Below are positions 26,366 to 37,460 of a stretch of 64,000 bases of DNA, piece by piece (within the stretch, counting starts at the first letter, position 1; each line of letters opens with the position of its first letter). The position numbers and the translations under genes were made by a program. The notes beneath the pieces were generated by a model. The model was given only the letters and a program-made list of their open reading frames with translations, searched no databases and was not told the DNA's origin. Source of the stretch: Romanomermis culicivorax (Eukaryota; Nematoda; Enoplea; Mermithida; Mermithidae); contig CAWUHX010000030.1 of NCBI GenBank assembly GCA_963922205.1, positions 930,001-994,000 of the forward strand, read 5' to 3'.

Positions 26366-29300
26366 TTATGATATCACGAGTTCCAGGATAGATTTTTCTG
26401 CTTCATAGGCATGACGATCCAAAAGCTTTAGGAAGCAGCTGAGGTCATTTTTAAAATGTTTAAAGGATAATTGCTTTTTTGTATTTGCAACTTTGTATAT
26501 GTGAAATTTTGTAAAGATTATCAGAATATTTATGACGTTTGACATTATATTTTTTTCTGCCAGTTTGGTTCCCAAGATTATGTCATTTTTTTCGAATCTG
26601 AAATTTGGTTCTACAGACTTTCTTACAGCATGTTCTACATCATTCCAAAATATTTTTACTACAGGACATTCTACAAATATGTGTAGTATATCTGCTTTTT
26701 CGTCACAGTGTTGGCATTTGTCCGATACCTGTATTTTATATTTTGTAAGCAGGTAAGGGGTAATCAGAATGTTGTGGAGAATTTTAAACTGGAATTGCTT
26801 ATATTTGTTGCCAACTTTGAGTGTGCTCAGAATTTTCCAAGATTCGTCAAATTCTCTTCCTGCCGAGAGTTGTAGTTTCTTTTCCCAAGCTAGTTCGCCT
26901 TTTGGGATATTTTGTTTCGCTTCAATCATATGTTTTTTTGCTTTATCTAGGTCATTAATGTTGAAGGATTGTATGTTGTATTCAAATTCACTCCATAATG
27001 TTTGATATCTTCTTAGAAACTGTTTCCATTGTTTAGGTATGGCATAAATTACTTTAGCATAGTCCATCCAGCTAATTTTGGCTCCTTCATTCTTTAATTT
27101 CTGGTAGGTTTTGATGGACCATCCATCTTCCAACCAATAATATAAGTAGTTAAATTTCGTTCCTTGTATATTCGGTAAGAAGATGGATTTCTTGTCTATT
27201 AACACATATCTGTTGTTGTTTATTCTTTGTAGAATTACTTCGGCAGGTAAAGTAATCTCGAGCGTATTGCTAATGGGAATGTATTGAAGAGTGTCAAGTA
27301 CCTCAGTGTAGAAGGGTGACAGGTATATTTTCAATTTGCTTGTGGAGAAATTCGACTGAATCAGTTCTGCCAATCCTCCCACCTTTGCCAACTCACATGT
27401 TCCTAACTTACTCCACTTACCAGGATGATTTACTAGCCTCTTGATCCATTTTGATTTGAGAGCTGTGACGGAAATTTGCACATCTGGCATCTTTATACCA
27501 CCATTTTCATAGCTCTGTATCATTACTGCGGATTTTATTTTCGGTTTCGATCCATTCCACATGAAGTTCTGCTGCATTTTTTTCAGTTCTCTCACAATTT
27601 CTTTACTCACTGGCAGATTTATGAAATCGTAGTTTAATGTGGACATTATTAAGTAATTCCACACTGTGACTTTTCCAAAGAATGTTAATCCTCGGGTCTT
27701 CCATATTTCACATTTTCTCTGACATTTCGTGATTTTTTCACCAAAGTTTTTCATGTTCATGAGCTCGTCATTGTAGGAGAAGTGTATACCCAGTATTTTT
27801 AGCACATCTTTGACAGGGCATTTACATAAAGTTGTTTCTTTGCTGCGATTGTCTCCTAATCCCAATACTTGTGTCTTGTCCAGATTTACCATCAAACCTG
27901 AAACATCAGCAAATTCGTTCAATATTGAGATAGCATTTTCCATGTCTTTTCCATCTTCAACTAGAATTGTAGTGTCATCAGCATACATCGAAACTTTATG
28001 ATTTTCACCTTTAATTTCCAACCCTTTATATTCTTTAGATTCACGTAGATTTATAGCTAAAAGTTCCATTGCACATATGAAAATGTACGGTGAGAGAGGA
28101 CATCCTTGACGGACACCTCTTTGCAGTTTGAATCGCTTGGTTGAGAAACCTGCATTTTGTACTACTGCTTCAGCTCCATTATAAAGTGTATTTATCCAAT
28201 TGCAGAATTTCTCGCCGAAATTGAATTTCCTCAATGAATTAATCATGAAGTTCCAATCTAATGAATCAAATGCTTTTTCTATATCAAGAGAAACCAGATA
28301 GCCCGCTTTTCCTGTTTTTTTACAGTGGTCAATGATATCCAGTATGTACCTTATATTTTCACCAATATATCTGCCTGGCATGAAACCTTTTTGATCTTCA
28401 TGTATGATTTTGGCTAATGTCTTTTTTAGTCTAATTGCCAGTACTTTTGCTAGAATTTTATAGTCCACATTCAACAGAGATATTGGACGCCAGTTGGTCA
28501 CATCACCTAGGTCTTTCCCAGGTTTCGGAATTAGTGTTATTATACTTCTCCTCTGGGAATCACCCAGAACTCCATTTTCAAGACCGTAGTTTAAGGATTT
28601 CATTAAAGGCACTCTTACCAACTCCCAATATGTTTTATAGAATTCTACTGTAAGGCCATCATCTCCGGGAGACTTGCCATTTTTCATGCTTTGAACCACT
28701 TCATGATACTCTACAGTACTTATGTCTCTTTCGACAAATTCTTTGGTCTCATTTGTTATCTGCTCGTATTTATGTTTTGCTGTTTTTTTGAAAAAATTCT
28801 CCTGAACGACTTGGGCAATATTTCTTTTTTGATACAGTTTACTGTAGAAACCATGTAGTCTATTCATTATTTCTAGAGGAACTGTCGTAAGGTTTCCTTG
28901 TGCATCTTGTAAACTACTTATGTGTTTTTTATTATAGTTTCTTTTCTCCATGTTCAAAAAATATTTGTTTGGCTTTTCTCCTTTTAGATTCCACCTTAGT
29001 TTTGTTTTTTCCATTGAAAAAGCTATTTTCCTCTCTATAATTTCATTGAGTTCTGCATTAACAACGTTATATCTTTCTTGGTTTCCTCCAACCTCCAAAT
29101 TATCTATTTGGCTCTGCAGTGACTGTAATTCTGTTCTCAAAGCAATTTCTTGGTTCTTTCTCTTTTTTGAGATTTCCTTGCAGTATATTATAGTTTTATT
29201 TTTTATCTTGTATTTAACATATTCCCATGTATTCACTGGATTACTTTCCAAACTTTTGCAGTCCGCAAGTGCGTCTTTTATTATTTCTTCCAGCAGTTGC

Positions 29301-30274
29301 TTGTAATTTTGGTCATCTTTTAGAGTGTTATTGAAATGCCAGAAACCCGGACCTCTTTTCCTGTAAAGATTTCCTACTAGCTGACACATGACAGCCTTGT
29401 GGTCTGAAGGTAGTCCACTAATGACGTTACAATCACTTACTTGAGTAACAATTTCTTCTGAGATGAAAAAATAATCTAGACGACACTTCACCATTTGATT
29501 TGACAGACTCCAAGTGTAACTTCTTTTGGAGGGATACATAGCTCTATAGACATCCACTAGATCAAGCTTCGAGATACATTCCAATAATTTTGCTACTGAA
29601 CGTTTTTTTGTGGTCCCTTCTTTTCCTCCTACTTTGTCTAGTTTCTCATTTAACGTGACATTGAAGTCTCCACCCATGATTACTGATCCGTCTTTCATGT
29701 TAAAGTCTTTCAAATCAGCAAAGAGTTCGTCGAAAAAATGCAGTTGTTCTTTCTCAAGCACCGGTGCATACACATTTACCAATACTAACAGTTGTTCCTC
29801 AATTTTTAATTCTAAAAACACATATCTACCGGTTTTGTCTGTTTTCACTCTAAGGACTTCATGTGCAAAGGTATTGTTTAATAGTATTGCAACTCCCTTG
29901 GAATTAGATCGCCCATTTGATAAAAAAATTGATTGAGAACCGCAGCCCCACTCTAGTCTTATCCTATTTGCTATTTCCGGTACAACATGAGTTTCTTGCA
30001 GAAAGAGGATATCAACTTTGTTTGACTTTGCATAATAAAATATCTGTCTCCTCTTAGCCTCAGGTTTTATAGATTTACAGTTCAATGATAAGAAGGTTAA
30101 GTTATATGACATAAGACAAGAAAAAATTGCGTCGTTTGCTGGGTCATTTACTAATTTTTTGTAGATTTTTTTTTCCCCTGTATTTTGCATCTGAGAAAAT
30201 AGTTTTTCCTTTTTTAGAAATAGAAACTTAATTGTTGAAATTTGACAAAAATGAAAAAAAATTACTCGTTTCAA
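26366..30274 (-). CDS. LINE ORF2: endonuclease and reverse transcriptase
   Basis: 1302 aa, intact. An N-terminal apurinic-type endonuclease (about residues 55-290) shows LNCKS, QETH, GGDFNVTL, RLDYFF and the final SDHKAV. The reverse transcriptase follows: GDDGLTVEFYK, NWRPISLLNVDYKILAK, LDIEKAFDSLDW, RQGCPLSP and catalytic MYADDTTIL (about residue 760). Near residue 1185 is a CX2CX7HX4C knuckle (CQHCDEKADILHIFVEC), as in L1-clade elements. The RT wording favours the L1/Tx1 group. A later Met (MQNTGEKK or MSYNLTF) could be the true start, as the first residues before the endonuclease are not conserved in the family. Confidence 0.93.
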   Translation of the reverse strand: MKRVIFFHFCQISTIKFLFLKKEKLFSQMQNTGEKKIYKKLVNDPANDAIFSCLMSYNLTFLSLNCKSIKPEAKRRQIFYYAKSNKVDILFLQETHVVPEIANRIRLEWGCGSQSIFLSNGRSNSKGVAILLNNTFAHEVLRVKTDKTGRYVFLELKIEEQLLVLVNVYAPVLEKEQLHFFDELFADLKDFNMKDGSVIMGGDFNVTLNEKLDKVGGKEGTTKKRSVAKLLECISKLDLVDVYRAMYPSKRSYTWSLSNQMVKCRLDYFFISEEIVTQVSDCNVISGLPSDHKAVMCQLVGNLYRKRGPGFWHFNNTLKDDQNYKQLLEEIIKDALADCKSLESNPVNTWEYVKYKIKNKTIIYCKEISKKRKNQEIALRTELQSLQSQIDNLEVGGNQERYNVVNAELNEIIERKIAFSMEKTKLRWNLKGEKPNKYFLNMEKRNYNKKHISSLQDAQGNLTTVPLEIMNRLHGFYSKLYQKRNIAQVVQENFFKKTAKHKYEQITNETKEFVERDISTVEYHEVVQSMKNGKSPGDDGLTVEFYKTYWELVRVPLMKSLNYGLENGVLGDSQRRSIITLIPKPGKDLGDVTNWRPISLLNVDYKILAKVLAIRLKKTLAKIIHEDQKGFMPGRYIGENIRYILDIIDHCKKTGKAGYLVSLDIEKAFDSLDWNFMINSLRKFNFGEKFCNWINTLYNGAEAVVQNAGFSTKRFKLQRGVRQGCPLSPYIFICAMELLAINLRESKEYKGLEIKGENHKVSMYADDTTILVEDGKDMENAISILNEFADVSGLMVNLDKTQVLGLGDNRSKETTLCKCPVKDVLKILGIHFSYNDELMNMKNFGEKITKCQRKCEIWKTRGLTFFGKVTVWNYLIMSTLNYDFINLPVSKEIVRELKKMQQNFMWNGSKPKIKSAVMIQSYENGGIKMPDVQISVTALKSKWIKRLVNHPGKWSKLGTCELAKVGGLAELIQSNFSTSKLKIYLSPFYTEVLDTLQYIPISNTLEITLPAEVILQRINNNRYVLIDKKSIFLPNIQGTKFNYLYYWLEDGWSIKTYQKLKNEGAKISWMDYAKVIYAIPKQWKQFLRRYQTLWSEFEYNIQSFNINDLDKAKKHMIEAKQNIPKGELAWEKKLQLSAGREFDESWKILSTLKVGNKYKQFQFKILHNILITPYLLTKYKIQVSDKCQHCDEKADILHIFVECPVVKIFWNDVEHAVRKSVEPNFRFEKNDIILGTKLAEKNIMSNVINILIIFTKFHIYKVANTKKQLSFKHFKNDLSCFLKLLDRHAYEAEKSILELVIS

Positions 30275-30529
30275 GTTTACAAGCTGCTACTAGATGAAGA
30301 TTGAAAACCTGCAAGCCGAAGCTTGAGGCGCATAGGTAACAATTAATTTAAACCCCGAAGGGCACGAAGTATGCATCACTTCCAGGTGATGCCAAATTTA
30401 CCACCATTTTATTTCTACCATTGAATTTTTTTTATTAACATGCTAAACAGCAAGAAAATTATGACGGAAAGAGAAAAAAGGTTAGTATACACATTAACCC
30501 AGAACAAAAAAAAACGAGAGACGAAAAAC

Positions 30530-31051
30530 TCACTGTTGCAATAATTTTTTCTTGGCGAATTTTTCCCGTTTTTCTTGACGTTGTTTCCTTGTCAAATCGT
30601 CTCCAAAAATCGTCGGAGGTTTTCTAGTTTTGTTAAAGTTCGCTAGATTTTTGGCGTGGATCGCTACTTTTTGCTTGTGTTCCAAACTCGCAAAGACGAC
30701 TTTTACCTGACGTTGGACGCCTTCTTTGTTTGGAAAAACGCCGATCCAGTCGATCTTTAACGACCCAACTTCTTCGTCCGCCATCGCCATTTTTTCGGAT
30801 ATAAAACGACGAATTTCTTGCTGTTTTTGTTCAGCCGTCGACTTGATATCAATTTTGTACGTATCTGTCGGAAAGTTGAAGAACCAGCCAACTGATTTCC
30901 GAACGATTCGTTCGACCGATTCGATTCTTCGCTCCAACGACTCGACTCGATCTTCGACGGATGTTTTTTCATTGCTGTCGATTCGATCGTCCAACTTTTG
31001 TCGTTTCGAATTTCCCAAAGGTACAATGTTGCCGCCCGTTCGTTTAGCCAT
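30530..31051 (-). CDS. LINE ORF1: RNA-binding chaperone-like protein
   Basis: 173 aa, basic. Residues about 25-50 (VESLERRIESVERIV) form a short coiled coil for oligomerisation. The C-terminal half resembles the RRM plus CTD of L1 ORF1 proteins: VKVVFASLEHKQKV followed by FGDDLTRKQRQEKREK, the typical CTD helix. It is much shorter than mammalian ORF1p. Its start lies 273 bp inside the element and it precedes ORF2 by 255 bp in the same direction. In the family it binds the LINE RNA in a ribonucleoprotein with ORF2p. Confidence 0.85.
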   Translation of the reverse strand: MAKRTGGNIVPLGNSKRQKLDDRIDSNEKTSVEDRVESLERRIESVERIVRKSVGWFFNFPTDTYKIDIKSTAEQKQQEIRRFISEKMAMADEEVGSLKIDWIGVFPNKEGVQRQVKVVFASLEHKQKVAIHAKNLANFNKTRKPPTIFGDDLTRKQRQEKREKFAKKKLLQQ

Positions 31052-31337
31052 GTTTCAATATAAAAATGTTTGTCGACGTAAAAATTTCGTTATATTGCTA
31101 ATCCAATAATTTAATAACGTAAAAAACGTCCGAAAAAGTTTGCTCGGGCCTGGCGAAAAAATTTCTTGTACAAAAACACAAGGCGTCGTTGACACTATAT
31201 CATAGCCCAGCAAAAATGACGCAAAAAGAAACTACAACGCAGTAATATAGGTTGGCATGTAAATTTTTCACAGAGAAAAAAACCGAAGCCACCTTTCTCC
31301 ACCAATGCTGACGAAAGAAAAACCATTGAGTCATTTT

Positions 31338-32282
31338 ATTTATTGTACTATTTGATACTTGGATATTATTTAGTGCTTAGATATATTTATGCTTTGTTAG
31401 TTAGCCTTATTAAACTTAGCTTTTTACCAGCTATTATTCCAGTTGGATATTTACCAATTGTCCTACAGCCAATCTATTTGCAACTTAGTCCAGTCATTAT
31501 TCAAGACACAACAGTTTGTAAATTGAAAATGGACAAAAAATGGGCTGCCCTCAAAGTCGTTTACACAAACTGTTTACTTTAGAATTTTTGGCGTAAAAAA
31601 TCGTGAGGATCAGTTGAGCAGACTCTGTAGATTATAGAAATATAAAATGATACTTGCTATTCATTTTTTTATTCACAAGCATTTCCAGGAAAAGAGACTA
31701 TAGGTTCTTGTGATTACAAAATTTACAATGGAGATATGAATGTGTAGGTGTAAACACGTTTCTAGGGCCTGATATTGTCTTAGCAACAAGCCAAGTGCAG
31801 TTAGCAGTTCAAAAAACGATAAAAAACAGCGGTGCTTGCAAATTTCTTGCGAAAGTTTTTATACAGAGAGCAAAATCCAAAAGTAAAAAAGTGGCACCGC
31901 ATGGCGAAGTATGACAGGGCTTAAGTGTTCGCAATACTATAATCCTTGAGAAACATTGTGGGTCGCTCATTAATCATTTTTCAGGGTGGTACTGATTCTC
32001 TGAATCCAAAAGTCCTGACTTACCTGGCTTCCACAGGTTTTTCAGGAGAAATTCCCAGGTTTTTTCTGAATAAAATTATGAAATGGTGTATGCATGTTGC
32101 ACCAGAAAAGTCAATTCACAATACAAGCAGTTCATTTCAAACCATTGCCCGACAATCACAGCATTGATAACTTTTTAGCTCATCCAGTCCGCTTTAATTC
32201 TTCTCGTAAAAATTCAAATTCTTGAAGGTTAAACATCCCACCTCAGATTTCTAATGCCTATATTTGAATATCAGATTAACTA
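31338..32282. other. Short gap between LINE and nested elements
   Basis: No gene recognised. Positions about 31540-31704 resemble a strongly diverged family 1 MITE (GTCGTTTACACAAACTG near the left, AAGCATTTCCAGGAAAAGAGACTATAG at the right). The rest is AT-rich without visible structure. Confidence 0.5.
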
Positions 32283-33124
32283 TAGTTGTTGTATTTTAAG
32301 ATGAGATGGGCATTTGGGGGCGGCTCTGACCGATTTCTTGCCTCCTTGATCCATCAGGTCGGAGGAAGGGGTGTAAAATCGGCAAGGGGAATTGATGTGC
32401 AGGAGAGATAGCCTGGGATCGACCCTAACGCCAGTGCTTCCCTGCGCCTGCCCTAAACCTCGGAATGACTCCTCACACAGGGGCCAGAAGTCAAGAACAG
32501 AATACTACCGTTCAAAGAAATGCCTGACTAAACTAGTCAGACAAGGTAACACACTTTTGGACACGAATAAAACGCTTTTCTAACTAAACATTTATTTATA
32601 AAACTTACCTAAAAATCGCCCTTCCAAAAATATGACGTCTTACCTATACAAAAACCAGGCGAGTAATGTACAGGCGAAATGATAATTATAATATGAGAGG
32701 CGAGACGCACGAGAAGAATCAATAATATACACTAACTAATTCACAAAATTTGTCTTCTACAGTAACCATCACGTTGGGTCAGGTCGGGCATGGTCGACAT
32801 GTTGTACTTGTAGGCGTTTTTACAAAATCGACAAGACTATTGGAAAATCGTGAAAAATCGGCGGAAACACACTACAACATAGTCTGTTTTTTATAAAATG
32901 TTTTTAAAATGAAAATTGACACAATTATACGGTGACTTGAAAATCTTTCCAATCAAAGTTTCACAGTAGAATTTTTTTACTCAAAAATTTCTGAGTATCA
33001 GTTGGGTGTTGTCACAAATTTTCAGTTTCACGTGACGTACGGCTCGACGAGAAATGCTGAAAATACAAAACAGTACTCGCTTTCCAGATTCATTAACTGG
33101 AAGCATTTTAAGAAAAACTGATTA
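32283..33124. mobile_element. MITE family 1 copy interrupted by a solo-LTR-like element
   Basis: The MITE starts TAGT at 32283, is interrupted at once by the element at 32287-32879, resumes as TAGTCTGTTTTTTATAAAATG and ends AAGAAAAACTGATTA, with TA at both flanks. The TAGT at the junction is duplicated on both sides of the insert, so the MITE is the older element. Confidence 0.75.
32287..32879. mobile_element. Solo-LTR-like element, copy A
   Basis: 593 bp bounded by TGTTGTATTT and ACACACTACAACA, that is TG...CA with a short inverted repeat, flanked by the 4-bp duplication TAGT (32283-32286, 32880-32883). No ORF recognised. Copy B at 34269-34785 shares both ends (TGTTGTATTT; AAATCGGCGGAAA near the right end) and a GTGCTTCCC block, so they are one family. 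A solo LTR of an otherwise absent element fits best. A DNA element with 4-bp duplications is the alternative. Confidence 0.7.
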
Positions 33125-33803
33125 TAATCATACTATGGTCTATCTTTTCGAAATGCGCCTCGGAAAAAAAACAGGCGCTCATGCAAATAATAAACTGACT
33201 TCGTACACGACCGACTTTTTTCTCCGATTGACTCTGTAAGAATTAAAGTCTAACCATTTTCTAATGTGCCCCGGAGAGCAAAATAATTTGTAGAAATCGA
33301 TGAGCAGCCAATAAACCTGTGTCGTAGACCGAAATCTTTCTTTCACCACTTGTTCGCCTAACTTACAGTCAAATCGAGCAAAAAAATGTGGGTATACGCA
33401 GGTTATTTGCATGAACAACTTCCTGCGTGCCGTGGCTGGTTCGGAAAATATAGACTATAAAATTAAACAACTTCAAAAAAGAAAATGCTAGTTTGCTATT
33501 CATGGTCATCATCGTCCCAAAATTTCTAAACCTGAATGTTCAGCACTAGCTATTCCAAAGAACAAAAATTACATCATAATTTATTAATCCTTAGCTAATG
33601 ATTAATACGAAATTAAGTTTCTTTGATATGAGATTTAATGATTTTATATACTTTATCTTTTTGCATTCTTAGTATTATAATCAAGGGAACTATAGTATGT
33701 TTATTTGTTTCTCTATGCAAAGCTTTTATAGTGAGCTTTTTGTCAAAAATTACTACAGATTAGGTAAATACGCACCCTAATTTGCGGTCTGATGTGACAT
33801 ATA

Positions 33804-34048
33804 TAGTCTGTTTCTCTTGAAATGCTTCTAAAGAATGAAAGTGGAAAGCAAGTAGTATTTCAGATTTTCACGATTCGCTGATAAACAATTTAACATATGG
33901 GGCTGAAAATTTGTGGGCATAATGACCTAACCTTTTACAATTTTTCGAGCGAAAAATTTTACGGTAAGGGCTCAATGTAAACAATCTTGACGACAGTACT
34001 GATTTGTGTCACTTTTCTATTTGGAAATATTCTATAAAAAACAGACTA
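33804..34048. mobile_element. MITE family 1 copy, full length
   Basis: 245 bp, TAGTCTGTTTCTCTTG to AAAAAACAGACTA, flanked by TA. Same length and orientation as the copy at 15948-16192, with scattered differences. Confidence 0.8.
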
Positions 34049-34206
34049 TAGTTCTGCAGAAAATCATAAGAATACAACAATAGTACTTGCTTCCCACTTT
34101 CCTTGTGTAACATAATATACCAACAAACTGACACATTGTGCATATCATCTGGTTGAGTATGTAAATTTTGTCGGATTGAATTATTTCGAATTACAAGTGA
34201 ATGTCC

Positions 34207-36162
34207 TGTCACATTAAGTAGAAATTGGGAGCCAGGTCACATTAAACGAAGTGGTGATCAGTCACATTTGTTGTATTTGTTGTTCTGGTCGGGGCGATGA
34301 ACCGTGGGCAGGATTGGGATTCCGAGGTTGCAGCCTTAATGTACGTGCTTCCCACACCCACGTTTACCCAATAATCTAATTTCTAATACTTAAACCCCAA
34401 CACTAACTGTCCCAACAATTAGAGAAAAGTCTAATTTCTTTAATTGTCTCCCTTACTGCACAAGATCGAAAGGTGAGACTTTTCTACCTTTTAATTTTAC
34501 GCAACAAAAACGAAACTTACGTGAACAAAGCGGAGACGGGCGAGAAAAATAAGAACACAAAATCTACTCCCACGCACGGGTGAGAGAAAACGAAAAGGCG
34601 TGGTGGGAGGTGGCGAGTAATGACTAGTGGTGGCCAACGGGGCGCACAACTAGTAAGAAACACATAAAAATTATAACACTAATAATAATTGAGAGAGGTC
34701 CGCGTTGCTCTCTCCACTTGCCACCTGCGGGCCTCTAACGCGCTTTGACAAAACGATAAAAATCGGCGGAAAACACACTACAACACATTGATGGGAAACC
34801 CATACCATATCCCATAGGTAATATGGCCATGTCACTGGAAGTGGCATGCTGTGACCCTGTTGGGTGGCTCCGTTATAGTTTATCTACTTCGGGAACCCAA
34901 CCCAGCTGGTACTACCACAGGTAAACTTATGGTGTACCTCGGCCTTGTCCTAGGGTTATGCTGTAGAATAATGGACAACGCTGCTGGGTTGGGGGTGCCA
35001 ATCCCTAGTCCTCATTCATTAGGAATGAGGGATGGTGCCATTCGAAGAATGGCGTACTGTAGGGGACCTGATTGTTAACCTAAATCCCCTTATTGGCCCT
35101 GACCTTAAGGGTCTGAGGGCTTTCTTAACTGAGGGTACTTCCAAGGGAAACTAGCTTAGGGGAGACTCCCACAAATATACCCTCAACAATACTAATAACC
35201 CCTGAGAAGACTTACGAAACCTCTTCTCAAACTGCTCGGTGCTGGGCGACAGGTTCTGGGGTCAAACGGCGGGTCCTACGGACGGCAACGAGCGGATACG
35301 GGAATCCGGGCGATTTGGCGTAGGGTAATGCGGCTGCGGATCAGCAGGTGGCGGTAATGGACGCTTCCTCGGCGAGGGCGATGGGGTTCTTTGATTAATG
35401 ACGACGGGGACGGGTTCCTACGGTCGGGTTACTGTAGTGGTAGCATATATGTAGGCCGGAGGCGAGAATATGCTAATTTTATTCGACGTGCGGCAAACGC
35501 AGTTGACAATATAAAAATATAATAAAAATCGGACGACGGCAAACGCGGACGCAAGGCTAAAAGACGAAACACCAGTTAGGCCCAAAAATGAGTGACAAAC
35601 TAACGAAACATGCCCTTTTAAACGGCTCCATAAACTACAGTATGCCTTGGGCGGAGTTAACACTCCCCCAAGCTAACTTCTGCAGCGGAAATCGTTGCAG
35701 AAGATGCCTATGGTCACATAGACATTTTCCAGTTCACAACGTTAAGCATTGGGGCAAGTTTTCACTCTCCATGCTTAACATAGGAATGTCACTAGTGAGA
35801 ATTTCAAACTAGTCGTTTCACATTGTGAAACGTCGCTAGTTTTTACTGATAAGAGTTGCACGTTGTGCTCCAATTACAGCGATGAGCTCGGAGAGCTTGT
35901 CTCTAATGGAAATTCTTGACTAGCGGGTACACACCGTAGTCTACGTGTGCGATTGAAAATAATAAATCGAAACGGAAATAAAAGTGCGCAAACAGAAACA
36001 GAAACAAAACATAAAAATACACACATAAATTGCATGTAAAAAGTATAAAAACGAAATGCAAAATTGATGCAAATTACTGTAACACAAAACGTAACGAAAA
36101 ACATAACGAAAAATTGTGATGTGAATCACGTGACGTTGGACGGAATTCGTCAGCACGTGACA
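34207..36162 (-). repeat. 3' LTR of the Gypsy element (with insert)
   Basis: Matches the LTR at 49541-50975 throughout, with ends TGTCAC / GTGACA. It is longer only because a 517-bp solo-LTR-like element plus its 4-bp duplication interrupts it at 34269. The weak ORFs inside it recur in the other LTR and look like chance frames. Confidence 0.93.
34269..34785. mobile_element. Solo-LTR-like element, copy B, inside the LTR
   Basis: 517 bp, TGTTGTATTT to CACACTACAACA, with CATT duplicated at both sides (34265-34268, 34786-34789). The empty site is visible in the other LTR near 49603 (CAGTCACATTGATAGG), which proves insertion after the Gypsy element arrived. Confidence 0.85.
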
Positions 36163-36626
36163 CAGCGGTCCTTCGAAAAAGGGCGTCCTCGTCTTTGTGC
36201 GGCATGTTTGTGGAGTCAAACATTCAGGTGATGGTGATGGCGGGCGGTCGATGATCCAGTGGTTTTTTGGTGCATTCTGGCTTGTGGAGTTATGTCAATG
36301 GTGTGTGGAGATGCTGACGTCCATTGGAGATGCATGGAGTTGCTGACGTCAATTGATCTGTTCGGTGAAGTTGCCAATTGTCGATTAATTTGTGAAATCT
36401 GAAACGAGACTAAAAGAAAAATTTTAGAGGCAAGATATAGGCTATCGCACGGATGCGCCTGTAATATGAGGCAATACCCTAGTTTAGATGCATTGATCGC
36501 TGCTCATTCTCTTCTTTACACTGCTATCCCAGCACGGAGCAGGAGTGGGTATTCGGTGAGGGGGCACGGCGGTCCTTCGAAAAATGACGACCCCGTCCGT
36601 TGGCAAAGAAGAGAAGAGTCACTTGA
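36163..36626 (-). other. Gypsy 3' untranslated stretch
   Basis: 464 bp between the integrase stop and the 3' LTR. A segment beginning CGGTCCTTCGAAAAA occurs twice (36169 and 36569), suggesting a partial internal duplication. No polypurine tract is obvious at the LTR border. No ORF recognised. Confidence 0.55.
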
Positions 36627-37460
36627 TTATGGGTCGGAGACCTCAGCATCAAGGTGTGGGTCAATGAGATCTTGTGTAAAATCTCTGTTTGTTGACAGAA
36701 TCAACAATGGTGCCATCTCGATGACCTGTGAAGTGGAAGGTATCTCCTCTGCTTCAATAGGCTGAGCTGGTGACACGTAGCGTCCAAGCTGATTTACATG
36801 CACAGTATCTTCTTGATCGGTCTCAAGCCGAATGGTGACATTGGGATAAGCTACATTCGTGACAAAGTAGGGGCGATCATAAATGGGTAGCAATTTGGGC
36901 ATTAGACCACGTTTTCCAGTGGTGCGCAGTTTGAGCACCTGATCCCCAACTTTGTAAGAGACATCTCGTGCCATGCGATCGTAAGACCATGCATAAGCTG
37001 CCTGTGATCTCTCAATTCGGCTCTGGATCAAGGTCAAGGCGTTTGTAAAATGCCGTTTGACCTCCATATCGTAAGTAGAAACATCTATGATATGGGCTGG
37101 AGGGTTGAATGAGAGGGCCGCATCAACAGGTAGCATGGGGGTATGACCATACATGAGTTCAAAGGGTGAATACCCTGTGGACTCGTTCATGCTATTGTTG
37201 AGGGCAAACACAGAATACGGCAGGTGTTCATCCCAATCAGTATGACCTTGGTGGACATACATACGTAACCGTGCAGCTAGCGTTTGATTAGCCCTTTCCA
37301 CTTCGCTGTTGGTCATTGGGTGATAAGCAGTGGAGTGGATTTTCTTAGTTGAACAAATGGCAGTGATTTCAGTCATCAATTTGGACGTGAAATCAGTGCC
37401 ACGATCAGACTGAAGAATCTGCGGTGCCCCATATCTGCAGACAATTTGAGTAACAAAAAG
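36627..37460 (-). pseudogene. Integrase C-terminal half, downstream of a stop
   Basis: Continues the pol frame directly after the TGA at 37461-37463. It supplies the second and third catalytic residues of the integrase core (QSDRGTDF and SEVERANQTL), then a GPY/F-like module (KLLPIYDRPYFV) and a divergent tail. The catalytic acidic residues of the core are present, so the stop is the only obvious lesion in this part. A start codon within it (37379) is probably irrelevant. Confidence 0.85.

Larger units (their letters stand above)
26187..31323 (-). mobile_element. Full-length L1/Tx1-type LINE
   Basis: About 5.1 kb, minus strand, with a 273-bp 5' UTR (31051-31323), ORF1, a 255-bp spacer, ORF2, a short 3' UTR and a 35-base poly(A) tail (poly-T on the plus strand, 26187-26221). 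It is flanked by a perfect 14-bp duplication, CATTGAGTCATTTT, at 26173-26186 and 31324-31337, the signature of target-primed reverse transcription. Both ORFs are open with no stops, so the copy is recent and could be active. Confidence 0.93.

Noticed and set aside
34851-36219. Several short frames inside the LTRs
   Set aside because: They recur in both LTRs by sequence identity and have no domains or conserved starts.
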